Shown here: positions 45,992 to 58,202 of the stretch, in pieces
Position numbering within the stretch: the first letter of the stretch is position 1
How the letters are laid out: each line of letters opens with the position of its first letter
Program-made: the position numbers and the translations under genes
The notes under the pieces: generated by a model
Databases searched by the model: none
What the model was told of the DNA's origin: nothing
The model's input: the letters and a program-made list of their open reading frames with translations, nothing else
Assembly (NCBI GenBank): GCA_039654915.1
Contig: CM077595.1
Location: 88,143,501-88,207,500, forward strand
Length of the DNA: 64,000 nt
Direction: 5' to 3'
Origin: Aquilaria yunnanensis
Taxonomy: Eukaryota > Streptophyta > Magnoliopsida > Malvales > Thymelaeaceae

Positions 45992-48724
45992 ATGGTGAAG
46001 GAATTGAGGTTAGAATTGAACCCGTCTTCGCTTCACAAGTACCATCACCTTCTTGTCAAATTCGCCGTCTCTTTTCTCTTGATGGGTCTCGCATTTCGCC
46101 TCTTCATCTCTGATTCCATCCGCCTTTCTTCTTCCTCTCCTCCTCTCCTTGCCACTAGCACCCAAACAGAGTCTCCTCCTCTGCCTCTTCAACCTCCTCC
46201 TTCTGCTGCTTCGACAAATGCCAAGCGGGCCTCACAAAACGGTCAGTTTCGATTCCTAAACCCATTCCCTCCATAAGCAATTTCCATTCTCATTTTCTGC
46301 CTTTCAGTGTTTTTTTCCCTTGGAGTAATGTGCTATATTATAGTTCTTGACATTTCTGATTGTTCTGGATTGGTAAATTTGGAGTCTAGTTATCGATTTC
46401 TTTGGATCGATGAACCAGGAATTCAGAGGAGAAAATGGATTCTAATATAGAACTTTTTCTATTACCTCCCCAAGGACATTTGTTAATCTGGTGGATCTGA
46501 CATGACGTAGCTGCCATTTTCCTCTAACATCCTAAATCCATGTTCCTTATGATGGCTTACCACCAAAATTTGTTCAACCCTCTTTGCCTTTTATGTCTGA
46601 AACAAACCAGTTTGATGACTTGCTTGTGTCTCTAGTGACCTCCCATCACTTTGTTTGTTCTCCTATGATGCAGCTGCCGGGAAGTGTGATTTGTTCACTG
46701 GTGAATGGGTGCCTGACCCGTCCGGTCCCTCCTACACCAACGCAAGCTGCCTTGCCATTGAAGGTCACCAAAATTGTATGAAGAATGGCCGGCCGGATTC
46801 TGAGTACCTTTACTGGAGGTGGAACCCCAGGGATTGTGAATTGCCAAGGTTCAATCCGGGGAGGTTTCTTGATCGGATGAGTAACAAATATTGGGCCTTT
46901 ATCGGGGATTCCATTTCGCGTAACCATGTTCAGTCCTTGTTCTGCATTCTTTCTCAGGTCTGCCTTCCAAACGTTCTTCCTTAGCCTTCATGTAATGTGC
47001 TCATCATTTTTTCTGGCCAAATGGTATGAATAATTGATAGTTTCTTGCATTGATTACCTAGTCCCTTGGAGATTAAGAAATGCTTTAGGGCTTTTGAAGT
47101 TAAACTTGACATGGAAATTGAATTAGTGAACCTATTGTTGGATGGGAGATGTGGAGTAACATTTGGATTTGGCCCTCCTAGACAACTGTTTGACTCTTTC
47201 AAGGATACAAAACTAACTAAACTTTATGAAAGACAGCTGAGACAACTTTGGCTTTTTGTGGTTACACTGTTGTTTTTTGATGTGTCCCCAAGTCTGTCCT
47301 CTTAATGGTTTACCTACCATAGATAGTGGGAAACAAAGTAATGCTATTGTGTGGAGATCATTTAAGTACGTATTACGTTTCTGATTCTCTTCAGTAATCA
47401 GTATGAAATTCTTGCACAGGTCTAAATAATGGAATTATTTTTTTTTAGAAAAAAAAGAAATAAATTAATACAGAAAACATACCATCAAACATTTGGTGGG
47501 TTCCATAGCAAAAGCACCTTCTGGCCCAGGATTGAAACTTCTCTCTCTCTGTTTTTTTTTTTTTTTTTAAAATTCTTAAGTGGGCACAATTTTCGCAACT
47601 GACCTGATTCCCAATTATTCAAAAATTATAGAGTTGATTCACCTGGTATTTTCACTAGTAACGGATGCCGGTGGCTGGTTATCAACTCAAAGCAAAAAAC
47701 AAGAGTTTGGAAGTCATGTCACTCACCTAAATTCTATTGGTCTCTATGTTTGTATAAACATCAGAAACGGTCCCAGCTAGCAATTCTGATCTTCGTTTGG
47801 TTTATGTTTGTTTATCAGGTTGTACAACTTTTGTATTGATGGCCTACCACTGCCTGACTAGTCATAGCATATTGTCGAGTTTATTCTGTAGCAGCAGCTT
47901 CATGGATAACATAGTTGCTCGACTAAATTGTCCCACAGGTGGAGCAAGGTGTGGAGGTCTATCATGACGAGGAGTACAGATCGAAAAGGTGGCACTTCCC
48001 CTCCCACAACTTCACCCTAGCAGTTATTTGGTCCCCGTTTCTGTTGAAAGCCGACATCTTTGAAGATATCAACGGAGTTTCCTCGTCGGAAATCCAGCTC
48101 CACCTTGATAAGCTTGAGGAGAAGTGGACCGAGCAGTACAACGACTTCGATTATGTGGTGATTGCCGGTGGAAAATGGTTTCTCAAGACTGCAATATATT
48201 GGGAGAACGATAATGTGACAGGCTGCCACTACTGCACCGGGAAGAGTTTAACCGAGCTCGGATTTGATTATGCGTATCGCAAAGCGTTGCAGCTGGTACT
48301 TGACTTTGTTTCGCAGTCTGACCACAGAGCTTTCGTGTTCCTTAGAACCACCACGCCAGATCATTTCGAGAATGGGGAATGGTTCAGCGGAGGTACGTGC
48401 AACAGGAATGTTCCGTTTAAGGAAGGGGATATAGATCTGAGAGATGTAGATGCAACCATGCGTGGGATTGAACTGGAAGAATTTGAAAAAGCCAGAACTT
48501 TAGGAGCTCAGAATGGGGTGACGTTAAATTTGCTGGACACCACCCAGCTTTCTTTATTGAGACCAGATGGGCATCCAGGACCGTACAGGCAGTTTCACCC
48601 ATTCGCCAAGCATAAGAATGCCAAAGTTCAGAACGATTGTTTACACTGGTGCTTGCCTGGACCAATAGACTCCTGGAATGACTTGCTCATGGAGATTATG
48701 GTTAATGGCGTAAAACACGAATAA
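45992..48724 (+). CDS. TBL: TRICHOME BIREFRINGENCE-LIKE / PMR5-family polysaccharide O-acetyltransferase
   Basis: Three exons, 45992-46241, 46674-46957 and 47939-48724, with GT-AG introns and matching phases, give an intact protein of 439 residues, normal for the family. It is a predicted Golgi type II membrane protein that transfers acetyl groups to cell-wall polysaccharide. A hydrophobic anchor lies at about residues 21-40 (LLVKFAVSFLLMGLAFRLFI), then a Ser/Pro-rich stem (45-80). The TBL domain starts at Cys88 (CDLFTGEWVPDPSGPSYTN). The GDS motif is in FIGDSISRNHVQSL (nucleophile Ser163), and the DxxH motif is in DCLHWCLPGPIDSWN (Asp411, His414). The overall sequence resembles the AXY4/TBL22-27 branch, whose known members acetylate xyloglucan; the exact branch and substrate are inference. 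The start at 45992 is the first ATG after the GA-rich leader. Confidence 0.93.
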
Positions 48725-49359
48725 CCCAACAGGTTCTTATTAGGATTTATATGAGACATACTCAGTGATCAGCTGGATGAACGGAAAAACCCAACTGGCA
48801 TTTTCACCAAAGCCGATCACACATTTCGGTTGTTTTATTGTGCCTATGTTCTGAGCCCTGTATAATGGGAATAGCTTCTCATAGAAATATCTTAAAGGCG
48901 GATCAAAACAAAACTCTCCGTCCCAAGTTCAAGTTCTGAGAATGTCATAGCACATTATTGTATTTAACCTACACGTAAATTTCATGCATATAAATTAGAA
49001 TATTCACATAAATTCTTACCTCTTATGAAGTCATTCATTCATCTCTGGTTATGAAGCCTTGATATGGTCAGATAACGCTTCTACAATGGTCAAAAGCAAA
49101 GAACACAGTGCAACAGTCTTATTTGAGAACTGGACTATTGTTTTACCAAGGAATTGTAAAAGCCTGCTAGTGCTGATTCCAGTAAGTTGCTTGATTTTGC
49201 ATTCCAGCAAACAGTAAGGCATTACACAAGACTGTTGCTCACATGTCAAACAGATTAACAAATTTATTCGACAAAAACTTCAACACTATCACAAACTGAA
49301 ACTTGAGCATGCATTTCTGCCACAGAACAATCAACAAGTAAAGATCTCAGAAAAGCATC

Positions 49360-50221
49360 CTACTCAGTTGATGAGATTGTATCTGGCTTCTTCTGATCCG
49401 GTTTAAGGAAGGGGTCCTGAACATTACCACAGTCAAAACAAGTTGTCAGATCAAGAATCAAACACCCATTTCCATGATCAGTTAATCACTGAAAGCCACA
49501 ACCATCAGAAGGGCATTGCTTTAGATACATGTTAATTTTAAGCACCAGACGAGCCACTGGTGGAGTGCGGATTTGATCCTTAAACCTTCCGGCAACAACC
49601 ATAAGCTTTCTACTGTTAAACTAAGTGATGGCTGCGAGACACTACATGTAATAACTCATCAACAATCCTCAGCTTAATAATTAGGAAATAATTTTGCACA
49701 TATAATGTCAATGTCATGATTTGCTAGCAGACTACCGGTCATTTTCTCAGAGTACCAGCAATTCCCCTGAAAACGAGATCCAACTTACACGCTCCAGAGG
49801 CTACATCAATTAAACCAATCCCTCCACCTGTTCCCAATACCATTCAATTTCAAAGCAGTTCAAAGAGATACCTAATTTTAACTTCATCTCAAGGAGCAAC
49901 TAAACCCGCGCAACGCACACTTTAACGGGCCTGACCTAAAACTTGAATTTCCTTGAATTAATTCGATTCAATAAATCCAATCTGAGAGTTAGACGTAAAC
50001 TGAACAAGCCAGTCATCCTCCCAAAGAAACGTTTCCACGGAGCAGACACGAATCAAACAACTAGCAGATGCAAGAAATTGGGGTTTCGAAACATAGATGA
50101 ATAGAAGGGCAAGGAATCTTACATCCCGAACAAAGATGAAGTTGGCGACGACGGTGGCGGCGACGATACCACCGAGGATGGCGACGGGTCCCGTCAGCAG
50201 ACTCCATTTACGGTAGATCAT
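49360..50221 (-). CDS. 51-residue single-pass membrane protein, two exons
   Basis: Exon 1 is 50221-50123 (33 codons) and exon 2 is 49416-49360 (stop TAG 49362-49360). They are joined across a 706-base intron with GTAAGA and TTCAG boundaries in phase 0. The protein starts MIYRKWSLLTGP, has one membrane segment (about residues 9-31, VAILGGIVAATVVANFIFV) and a short hydrophilic end (DDPFLKPDQKKPDTISSTE). Very small size, a short N-terminus and one helix suit a subunit or assembly factor of a membrane complex, for example in mitochondria, but I do not recognise a named family. It is convergent with the TBL gene, with 635 bases between the two stop codons. Confidence 0.7.
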
Positions 50222-50337
50222 CGCCTCGGTTCTGCTTCTCGTTCCTGATATTGCTCGCTCGATCTTCGATTATTGAAGAAGCAAACAGCAGACGCTTCGA
50301 GCGATAGCTAGAGAACGGGTAGCCGTCAGAGGGGCCT

Positions 50338-50704
50338 AAATGGATGACGTTTTATGCGGGCTACAGTGAGGCCCATTTGAGAACTGGGCTTTCTGTTGGG
50401 TTAGGACTTCAAACTGAATGGAACAGAACAACTGCCTCTTTTCCTCTTTTGTTTTATTTTGTTTTTTTTTTTTGTCTTTTGTCTTTTATTTTTAAAATCA
50501 TTCTATGTTTACCTTGAGGGTTTTGGTTCTCGAGATTTATGCTAATGCTTTATGAAGGGTAGGTTGGGAAAGAGTGGATAAGAAGTTCTTTCAAAGCTAG
50601 AATTTAAAACATCAGACGATTAATACACAAGTCGTTGTAGAAACAATGGCGACTAGAGAAGTAGGACCACGTGACATGATTCATATATTCCTTTGAAGTA
50701 GGAA
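50338..50704 (+). repeat. segmental duplication, copy 1 (interrupted by a MITE)
   Basis: Contains AACTGGGCTTTCTGTTGGGT and CTTCAAACTGAATGGAA, repeated at 53440-53510. It continues across the MITE at 51328-51405. It lies directly upstream of the 51-residue gene. Confidence 0.75.
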
Positions 50705-51327
50705 GGTAAAAATATTAAATTTGTTACTAATATTTCGGGTAAGAAGCAGATATGTTACTATAGTTTTTTTTAACGTAATTTTTCATCAATGTTTTAAAAT
50801 AGGCCAAATATGTCACCACTGGTTAGAAAAATAACGAACAATGGTAAAAATAGCAAGTTTTGAAATCTTGGGGTTATTATGCATCTTTCAAAAAATATCA
50901 GGACATTTGAGATTTTTGCTAAAAGATAGTCTGATCTCTGTCATCAGCGCTTCAGCTTTATTGCTGTCTCTGTCACCAGCACTCCAACCACATCACTGGT
51001 CTCCCTTTGTCTCTACTATCTAATTCCTTCGCTGGCATTCTTGAGAGAGAGAGCAAGAGAGTTTAGTTATAAAAAGTTTTTGAAGTTTATTAAAACTTAC
51101 ATTATTACCATAAAATTACAAAACTTGTTATTTTTAACATTTTTTGTTGGCTTTTTAATGTTTTCCGTTAGATTTTTAATGGTTAGTAACATATCCACTC
51201 TTAATTTAAAACTTCGATGACATGTCTGGCCTATTTTAAAACATTAGTAGGAGATGGCAAAAAAAAAACTATAATGGTATATCCGCTCTCAACCCAAAAC
51301 TTTAGTGGCAAATTTGATATTTTTTCC
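50705..51327. mobile_element. Mutator-type MITE with about 115-bp inverted ends
   Basis: The ends share ATTAAATTTGTTACTAATAT versus ATCAAATTTGCCACTAAAGT, and an AATGTTTTAAAATAGGCC block. The flanks AAGTAGGAA (50696-50704) and AAATAGAAA (51328-51336) match at 7 of 9 bases. The duplicated segment at 53.6 kb has the uninterrupted sequence with one AAGTAGGAA, an empty site that fixes the boundaries. The terminus resembles 21640-21765. Confidence 0.8.
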
Positions 51328-51924
51328 AAATAGAAAATATGAAACAAAAAATAAGCTGCTGTCCATGTTCTATTGCGATTTGAAATTGTCAACCACCGCC
51401 ATTTATTAGGAATGAGTATGGATTAAGTAAACTTGAATCTCAACTTGAATTATTTATATTGAGTTAGGTTGAGTTGAGTTGAGTAAAAATTGATTATGAT
51501 TCATGAGTTGGTTCCGCATCTTGGAAAAGTATTGATTTTTTTATTAGTTCCTGTTTTATATAGAACCAATTCAAGATGAAACCGAACCCCAATGTGTATG
51601 TATAAATATATAGTAATTTATGATATTATTAAATTACCTATATATTTATGTATTGAAATTAAAAACTATAAGAGTGTTTTGTGGTACTATTTAATTTTAT
51701 TGATTAAGATTTCTATGATTTAGAAGCTTGTATGTTAGAAAGCAAAGAAAGGGGCATTGCTCTCAATTCTTAATGTATGTCAATCTTAGGTAGTTTTTCT
51801 TGTATCTAATTAGAAGATATTTGGTTTATTGGTACGATTCCATAAACTATTGTGTTGGTTTTAGCTTCCATTAGTTTTAAAATAAGTTAAAACATTTTAT
51901 TGGATATTAATACATAAATTTTAT

Positions 51925-53329
51925 AAGAAAATTACAAAACCCACCCCTCCCCCTAAGGTTCTCTCCGATCTATAGTTTTGTCCCCTTATTTTCAAATACT
52001 TATACTTACCCTTGGAAAGTTAACAACGTTATTCACCGCTAACATAAAAAGGAGAAAATGTTTGACTTTACCTTCCTAACTTTCTTCTATAAAAACTTCG
52101 CCCCCTAACTATTAAAATTCTTTCAAATAAAACCAATTAGTTTGAAAAAAAAATGACTAGAAACTTCATAAACTATTCTCCAGCTAGCTCCTCGCCGCTC
52201 GTACTGATTCTTGTCTCCCTATTCCACCGACCACACCGCCACCTCCGCCGCCACCTTGGCACAGAATCCGTTCGCCCTCGATAATCACCTCGGCTGCCGA
52301 TTCCGCCGACGATATCGACTGCCGCACCTTCGCTCTTTACCGAAAAGTTTTAGCGAAGAAATGGAGATGGTGAGAGGAGATCCTGCGAGGGTCCGATTGG
52401 CTAAGGAGATGGCGAACGGAGATCCGACGAGTGTCCGATTGGTGAGTGTTGCAATAGACGACGGGGTTGTGCTACTGTCGAGGTCGTGTAAATTTTGGCC
52501 AGAAAACGGAGAGGCCGATTGAGTCCGATTAGTTCGGCGAGAGAGAAGAGATCCCTCAATCCTGCCTCGAATCCCTCAATCCCTCAATCCTTCTGTCCCT
52601 CTAGTCGACGTTGAGCACGGCGAGATGTTGAGCACTACAATTGACCGTAGAAACGGTGGCCATGGTTCACGCGTGAGGGGTGGAGCAAGGAATCGGAGAA
52701 GAGGAGGGCAATCACAGGAGGCGGAAGAGGATAGAGAAATCAGAGCAAGAAGAAGAAAACGGCGGCGATAGGGAAGAGGGATAAGAGATGCGGCTGGCTC
52801 GGTGGAGGAAGGGGTGTGAGAGCCACTGCTAGAGGGCGGCAAATCGAGGAGGCGGAGGTGAAGGTGGAGGGGACGTCGGCGAGCAGTGGTGGCTGGGCGT
52901 ACGGCTCCAATCGAGCAGGAGAGCGGTGGAAATCGTTTTAGCTCCAATCGTTTCTGGCTTGCTCATGCTTCCATGAAGACGTTGACAGCGAGCGTGTAGA
53001 CTCAGTTTCTGATTGTGCCGGTGGCTGAAGACTTCTCTGATCGTCTATGGTCCCTTTCTCTTCGCCAGATTCGCATGCCCTTTCTCTTTCATCTGGTTGT
53101 TTAATTTCCTAGAATCTATTTTTTGTTTATGACTTTTGTTTTTCTTAAGATAGGGGTAAAGTTTCTGTGAATGAAGTTTAAGATGGCTAAGTCATGTGTT
53201 TCTCTTTTTCTGTGGTAACGGTCATTATTTCATGAACGGTATGTTAGAGGGGGTAAGTGTAGGTATTTCAAAATAGAGAGACAAAAATGTAGATTCGAGC
53301 AAATTTTAAGGAGATTTTTGTAATTTTCT
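51925..53329. mobile_element. Mutator-like element with a 9-bp duplication and GC-rich interior
   Basis: Starts AGAAAATTACAAAA at both ends, with similar sequence for about 90 bases. Flanked by AAATTTTAT at 51916-51924 and 53330-53338, the 9-bp duplication typical of Mutator. The interior (52190-52980) is GC-rich with long frames on both strands (for example 52211-52522 and 52947-52576) but no recognised domain, so captured gene sequence is possible, as in Pack-MULEs. Related to the element at 32493-34482. Confidence 0.8.
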
Positions 53330-53419
53330 AAATTTTATTGGACTGTAAAATTGTTAATTGTTATCCAAAAACCTAAGAACCAGAACTTATTGTGAAGCCA
53401 TTCATTCATCGCAATGAGG

Positions 53420-53735
53420 AATCTTTTAAAACTGGGCTTTCTGTAGGGCTCCAGTAGGGCCCATTTGAAAACTGGGCTTTCTGTTGGGTTACGACTTCAA
53501 ACTGAATGGAAGAGAACAACCGCCTTTTTACTCTTTTTCTTTTTCTTTTAAAACAAATCAGACAATTAATACACGAGTCATTGTAGAAACAATTGGGACA
53601 GGAGAAGTCGGACCATGTGATGTGATTTGATTACATATATTTTCTTTGAAAGTAGGAAATATGAAACAAATTATAAGTTGCCGTCCATGTTCTGTTGCGT
53701 TTTGAAATTGTCAACCATAACCATTCACCAGATTA
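53420..53735 (+). repeat. segmental duplication, copy 2 (empty site)
   Basis: Matches 50338-50704 joined to 51328-51405, including GACTTCAAACTGAATGGAA and CCATGTTCTGTTGCG. It lacks the 623-base MITE. Confidence 0.75.
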
Positions 53736-54485
53736 AACACTTAACAAATCGTCAAATCCCATGCTTAGGCTAAGGTTGCATCGAAATTGTATATCTCATC
53801 TTTTCTAAATTGAATGCAATTAATTATGTAATGGAGCAAAAAATCGAGATCAAAATTAGAGAAATTAGTTATTGTACCCACTCAGCTCCATATTCTTTAC
53901 ACCACTTATCACTTTGGATCATCTTAAATTTTTTGTACAACCTTCTTATTAAATTTTTTTATCTTTCATTTATGATAATACTCCTACCTCATTCTCACTT
54001 CGGAAAACAATTCAACCGAATTCAAAGGCCTTGTCTCTTCTTTATTAGGATCCAATGACCTTCTCTATCCTCTGTTAGGATTTGAAGATATCTTTTCTCA
54101 AGTTCCCATCTCTCTACTATAAAAAACATAGCTGCGCATAAATGAATTACCATTCAATCCCAATCTCAAAAACACAACCAGTAATGAAGGCCAAAAATTA
54201 GATAACCCATAACAAACGAACATAAACTCGCTAGAAACCCAATCACAAAAGTCGCCTTAGATTTGTCGGCCTAAAGTGACTATAAAGGATGGGACTTGTT
54301 CCTATTGCGATTAACCTTCTCCTGGCTCGATGATGACTAATTTGACCAACTTTGCCTGTGACTCTTTGATTGCTTATTAGAGAACCCATGAGTTTCTTAC
54401 TTTTGTTGTGCTTGATGGCTGGTTTGTTGATATTTCGTGTTGAGCGGCATACCCCAATCACCCATGAGATAATGGTAAAGATGGA
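53736..54485. other. intergenic sequence, nothing recognised
   Basis: No exon, RNA gene or element end could be supported here. Confidence 0.45.
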
Positions 54486-55421
54486 TATGGGTGATTACTA
54501 TTCGGTTAAAACAGAAAAAACTGAAAAATTGAAAAAAATTGAAATTTTGGTTTGGTTAATTCAGTTTTTTGGTTTGGTTTCGATTGAAACCGAATAGAAA
54601 GAATATTAGTTTTAGTTTGGTTTCGGTTAGGGGTATCGGTTATTTTAGTAACCGAAAAAATTGAAATATTTTTCATCTCATATTTGAGGGTTTGGTGGGC
54701 TAGTTGACAGGTTTAAAAGGTATATGGGTTGAGTGGGAGGTAGATAAAAGATTGATGACTTCTTTTGGGGTTTGGCCGTCATCCTTAGCCCATCACTCAC
54801 CTCCATCCTCACCCCTGCCGTCTTCCCCGCCCACACCCATCGTTGCCCCCACCCTCCAGTCACCTTCGCCTTCGCCCCAGCCTCCAGTCGCCTCCGCCCT
54901 CGCCCTCATCACCGCCCCAGCCTTCCATTCTCCTCTGCCCTCGCCCCTTTCATCTGCCTTCGCCCTTGCCACTGATGTCTGCCCTTGGCCCTCCACTCGC
55001 CTCCACCCCCACCCCCACCTTCTGCCCTCACCTTTAGCATCGCCCTTCACTCGCCTCCACCCCTCTAGCGTCTCTCTCGGACCCAACCATCTCCGATCGG
55101 CGCCTATGTTTAAGCCATCATCGTGTTTTGCTCAACTGGGGGAGAACGTACAAACCTTAGAAGGGTCCACGACTTATTGCTATGTAGTTGTTTAAGCCAC
55201 TTACTTTTCTCTTTGTTACAAATGCATCACTGTATTTGGATGTGACTTTTTTTTGGTTATTTTGGTTTTAAACCAAACCGAGCTGAATATTTCGGTTTAG
55301 TTTTACTTTAGTCTAGAGGATTAGTTCGGTTAATTCAGTTTATAATCATGATAAACCAAAAATAGAATAAACCGAAATATTTGATTCGGTTTGAACCAAA
55401 TAAACCGAATGATCTGCCCTA
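54486..55421. mobile_element. hAT-like element with AACCGAA-rich ends and a pyrimidine-rich core
   Basis: Left end TATGGGTGATTACTATTCGG, right end (minus) TAGGGCAGATCATTCGG. Both ends have many TTCGGTTT/AAACCGAA repeats. Flanking octamers AAGATGGA and GAGATGAA match at 6 of 8. The core (54776-55090) is a CT/CCx-rich stretch that gives long spurious Pro/Ser frames on one strand and Gly/Glu/Arg frames on the other. Confidence 0.6.
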
Positions 55422-55680
55422 GAGATGAAGGCAAAGATAGGAACAGAGATAGAGATAGGGATGAAAGCAGAGGTTGAGAGGCAAAAGTTGGTGCTTGGGG
55501 AGAGATTAACCAGACGAATTCTAAGGGTAAAATGGAAAAAAAACTGCAAAAGAATGGAGCACCTTAAACTTTGTTCTAGAACAAAATGGAGGAGGCAAAT
55601 CGGGATAGAAGGAGTAATTAATTAGGTTTATCCACATTCGCTTAATTATACTCTCTTTTAAGTCTCGTTATAATTATATA

Positions 55681-56056
55681 CTCTCTTTATCCCAAAAAGG
55701 ATGAAACATATTACCTTTTTTAATTGTCCCAAAAAGAATGAAGGAGTTATTTTTTAAAAAGTCTTTAAAAGTTAATTTACCTTACTACCCTTATTTAAGC
55801 TTTCACTACACAAATCTTAAAAAAAAAAAATCTTTTCTTTTTTAATCTTTATTAAAACTCTCATTATACAAATCTCAAAAGAAATTTTTTTCTTTTTTTA
55901 ATCATCATTTATTTATTACACAACCCAAAAGAATATTTTTTTAAAAAAAAATAGATTCATGGAAAAAAAAAAAGGAAAAAAATATATATCATAAACTACA
56001 CATACTTAATCTCCGTGTCTAGAGAAATGCTTAATCCTTTATAGGACATAGAGAGT
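55681..56056. mobile_element. Stowaway-like (Tc1/mariner) MITE
   Basis: TACTCTCTTTATCCCAAAAA at the left mirrors TACTCTCTATGTCCTATAAA at the right. TA lies on both outer sides, the duplication expected of mariner-type elements. The interior is AT-rich and non-coding. Confidence 0.7.
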
Positions 56057-56286
56057 ATATATTTATCATATTTGACTCTTGATGTTATAAATAATAGGGT
56101 TGTAGTTTTTACTTTGTGTGACCTTATGTGACTTACACACGACAATCAAAAGGGTTGGTCGGACCACTTAATTAAATTTAGGGACGAAATCAAACCGAGT
56201 TGAAACTTAGGGAGTTAAGTATCCCAGTGAACCAAATTTAGGGTTGAAGAGCTATTTTGGCTATTTCCAAATGCAATTAACAAAAA

Positions 56287-56830
56287 GGCAAAAAACCAAT
56301 TTGGCCAGGATAAAGCAACATTAAGCTAGCCGCCTTTTCATGGGACTTCCTAAGTCCATGCAATTGTCACCCTAAATCTCCCCGATTTTTGTATTATTTA
56401 CATGAAGTTCTATTTGACCAACCGCCATGCCCACAAGCGGGACCTCCTTCTTTACATACTATGTCATTGTTGATGCAGCCTCTTTACACCATCCTTGGCC
56501 AACATTTGTAAAGCTCATCAGTAGCTCAACGGCCTTCACCTCCTCCACCCCTCTAACCACTATCTCATCATTTCAAGCCCTCCATGATCCCTAATTTGCT
56601 GGTGAATTAACATTGACGGTGCGAGGTGATAGTGAATCAACAATGTTAGTGCAGTGATGATGGTGTGAGATGGCGTCAATCAATGACAACAATGTGAAGA
56701 TGACGATGGCAATTCACGTAGATAATATGAACATTAGGGATATTTAGACTACTAAAAGCATGATTTGACTGGGTCCCATGAAAAAAAAAAGTAGCTAGCT
56801 TAATCCTAACCAAATTGGCTATGAAGTTGA
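56287..56830. mobile_element. probable non-autonomous inverted-repeat element
   Basis: CCAATTTGGCCAGGAT...TTAAGCTAGC...TTTTCATGGGAC at the left is mirrored at the right (about 56765-56830). Boundaries are approximate and no target duplication was identified. The interior is less AT-rich but shows no recognisable gene. Confidence 0.5.
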
Positions 56831-58202
56831 TTTAAAGGAATCAAATTTCCTTATTTTTTTTATCTTGACTTCAAACAGTGTTGAATTGTAATGTGACTAT
56901 TGAAGGAAAAATGGTGGCAAAGTTGGCACGGTGTTGCCTAAGCTTTACAATGATCTGATCTCAGCTTTCTATTGGAAGGGCCTTTGAATCCCAATGGTAC
57001 CCACCTCTAATGAAAAGGCCAAGTTCAGATTGTGTGTAATTGTAATAGTCCATCTCACTATCAATATTTTCTTCTCCTAAGGTTTTCTTAGTACAAAATA
57101 AAATGTATTCAAGTGGTTTTACAGCATATCAATAAAACATATTCATAATTAAAGTTGCTCTATGACATAAATAAACTTGAACATTAAAAAAAATTTGTCT
57201 ATGACATCTTACAACTATGAGCCAAAAGTGATCCTATTGACCTTTAAAGACCCATAGCTATCCTTTTGATGTATTCAGACTAGTATTCTACATTTCATAA
57301 TTGAAAACTAATCAAATTAATGTATTGTCAAACATAAAAATAGGGACCTTTGCCAATTAGTTATTTTTATACACAAATCTTAGATAAAGCTCATACTTTA
57401 TTACTTAAGGTGTGTATACACTAGTGCTCAAACTCCCCCTTACCTTGTGACCATTCTTGGTGCCACTAAAACATTTCTCCCAAACTTCTCTTAGTAATTC
57501 CATATGTAATCAGTGTGTAAGAGAGCTTTTGAAAAGCTCGATCATTCTTTCAACCTCTAGTTTCATGTCATCTTTGAGATAATCACCACATTCCTCTAAG
57601 GTAGACACATAAATTTTTTCTCATAAATCCCCTATAGTTTGATTCCATATATGCCAATCTGGTATATATTAAAGTTGAAACTATGGTTGAGGTAAATAAG
57701 TGGTTTTTGGCTTGAATTATAATTAAGGTTTGGGTTTTTAATAAAGGAGGGGATCTAGACATTGTTTGAACTTCATTGGTATTGCATCGAACGAAGTAAA
57801 GTGTTAGGACTCTAGGATGGGCCCAGATTTTTCTACTAAAGGCCACAAATAAATATTTTCCTAAACTATAATCCTTATAGGTGAATTTGACTAGTTTTAA
57901 GGATGGGTTAGAATGCATTACATTTAAGTTTTGAAGAGAATCGTAGGTATTTACCATTTTAGGAGGCCTTATCCTGGCCCCTGTTAACCTTTCTTTACAT
58001 TCACCCTTGTTACAACTGGAGCCTTTTTAAGTGCTTGCTAGTTGACAAGGATGACACATCGATTCAATTGCCACATCAAATTATTGTATCTAATAAATGA
58101 ACCAATCAACCAAAGTTGAAAAGAGTGAGTCATTAGCTATATATATATTGTAGTTCAAGGACCATCTGGCAATGTTACATAGTTTTATGGTGACATAACA
58201 AC
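56831..58202. other. intergenic sequence, nothing recognised
   Basis: The 124-residue minus frame at 57957-57583 has no family signature and no splice context, so I leave it out as a gene. Confidence 0.4.

Noticed and set aside
52211..52947. Frames of 103 and 123 residues as host genes
   Set aside because: They overlap on opposite strands inside a bounded MULE. The composition explains their length.
54704..55195. 163-residue Pro/Ser-rich frame
   Set aside because: It lies in a pyrimidine-rich simple sequence inside a hAT-like element, and the opposite strand is equally open.
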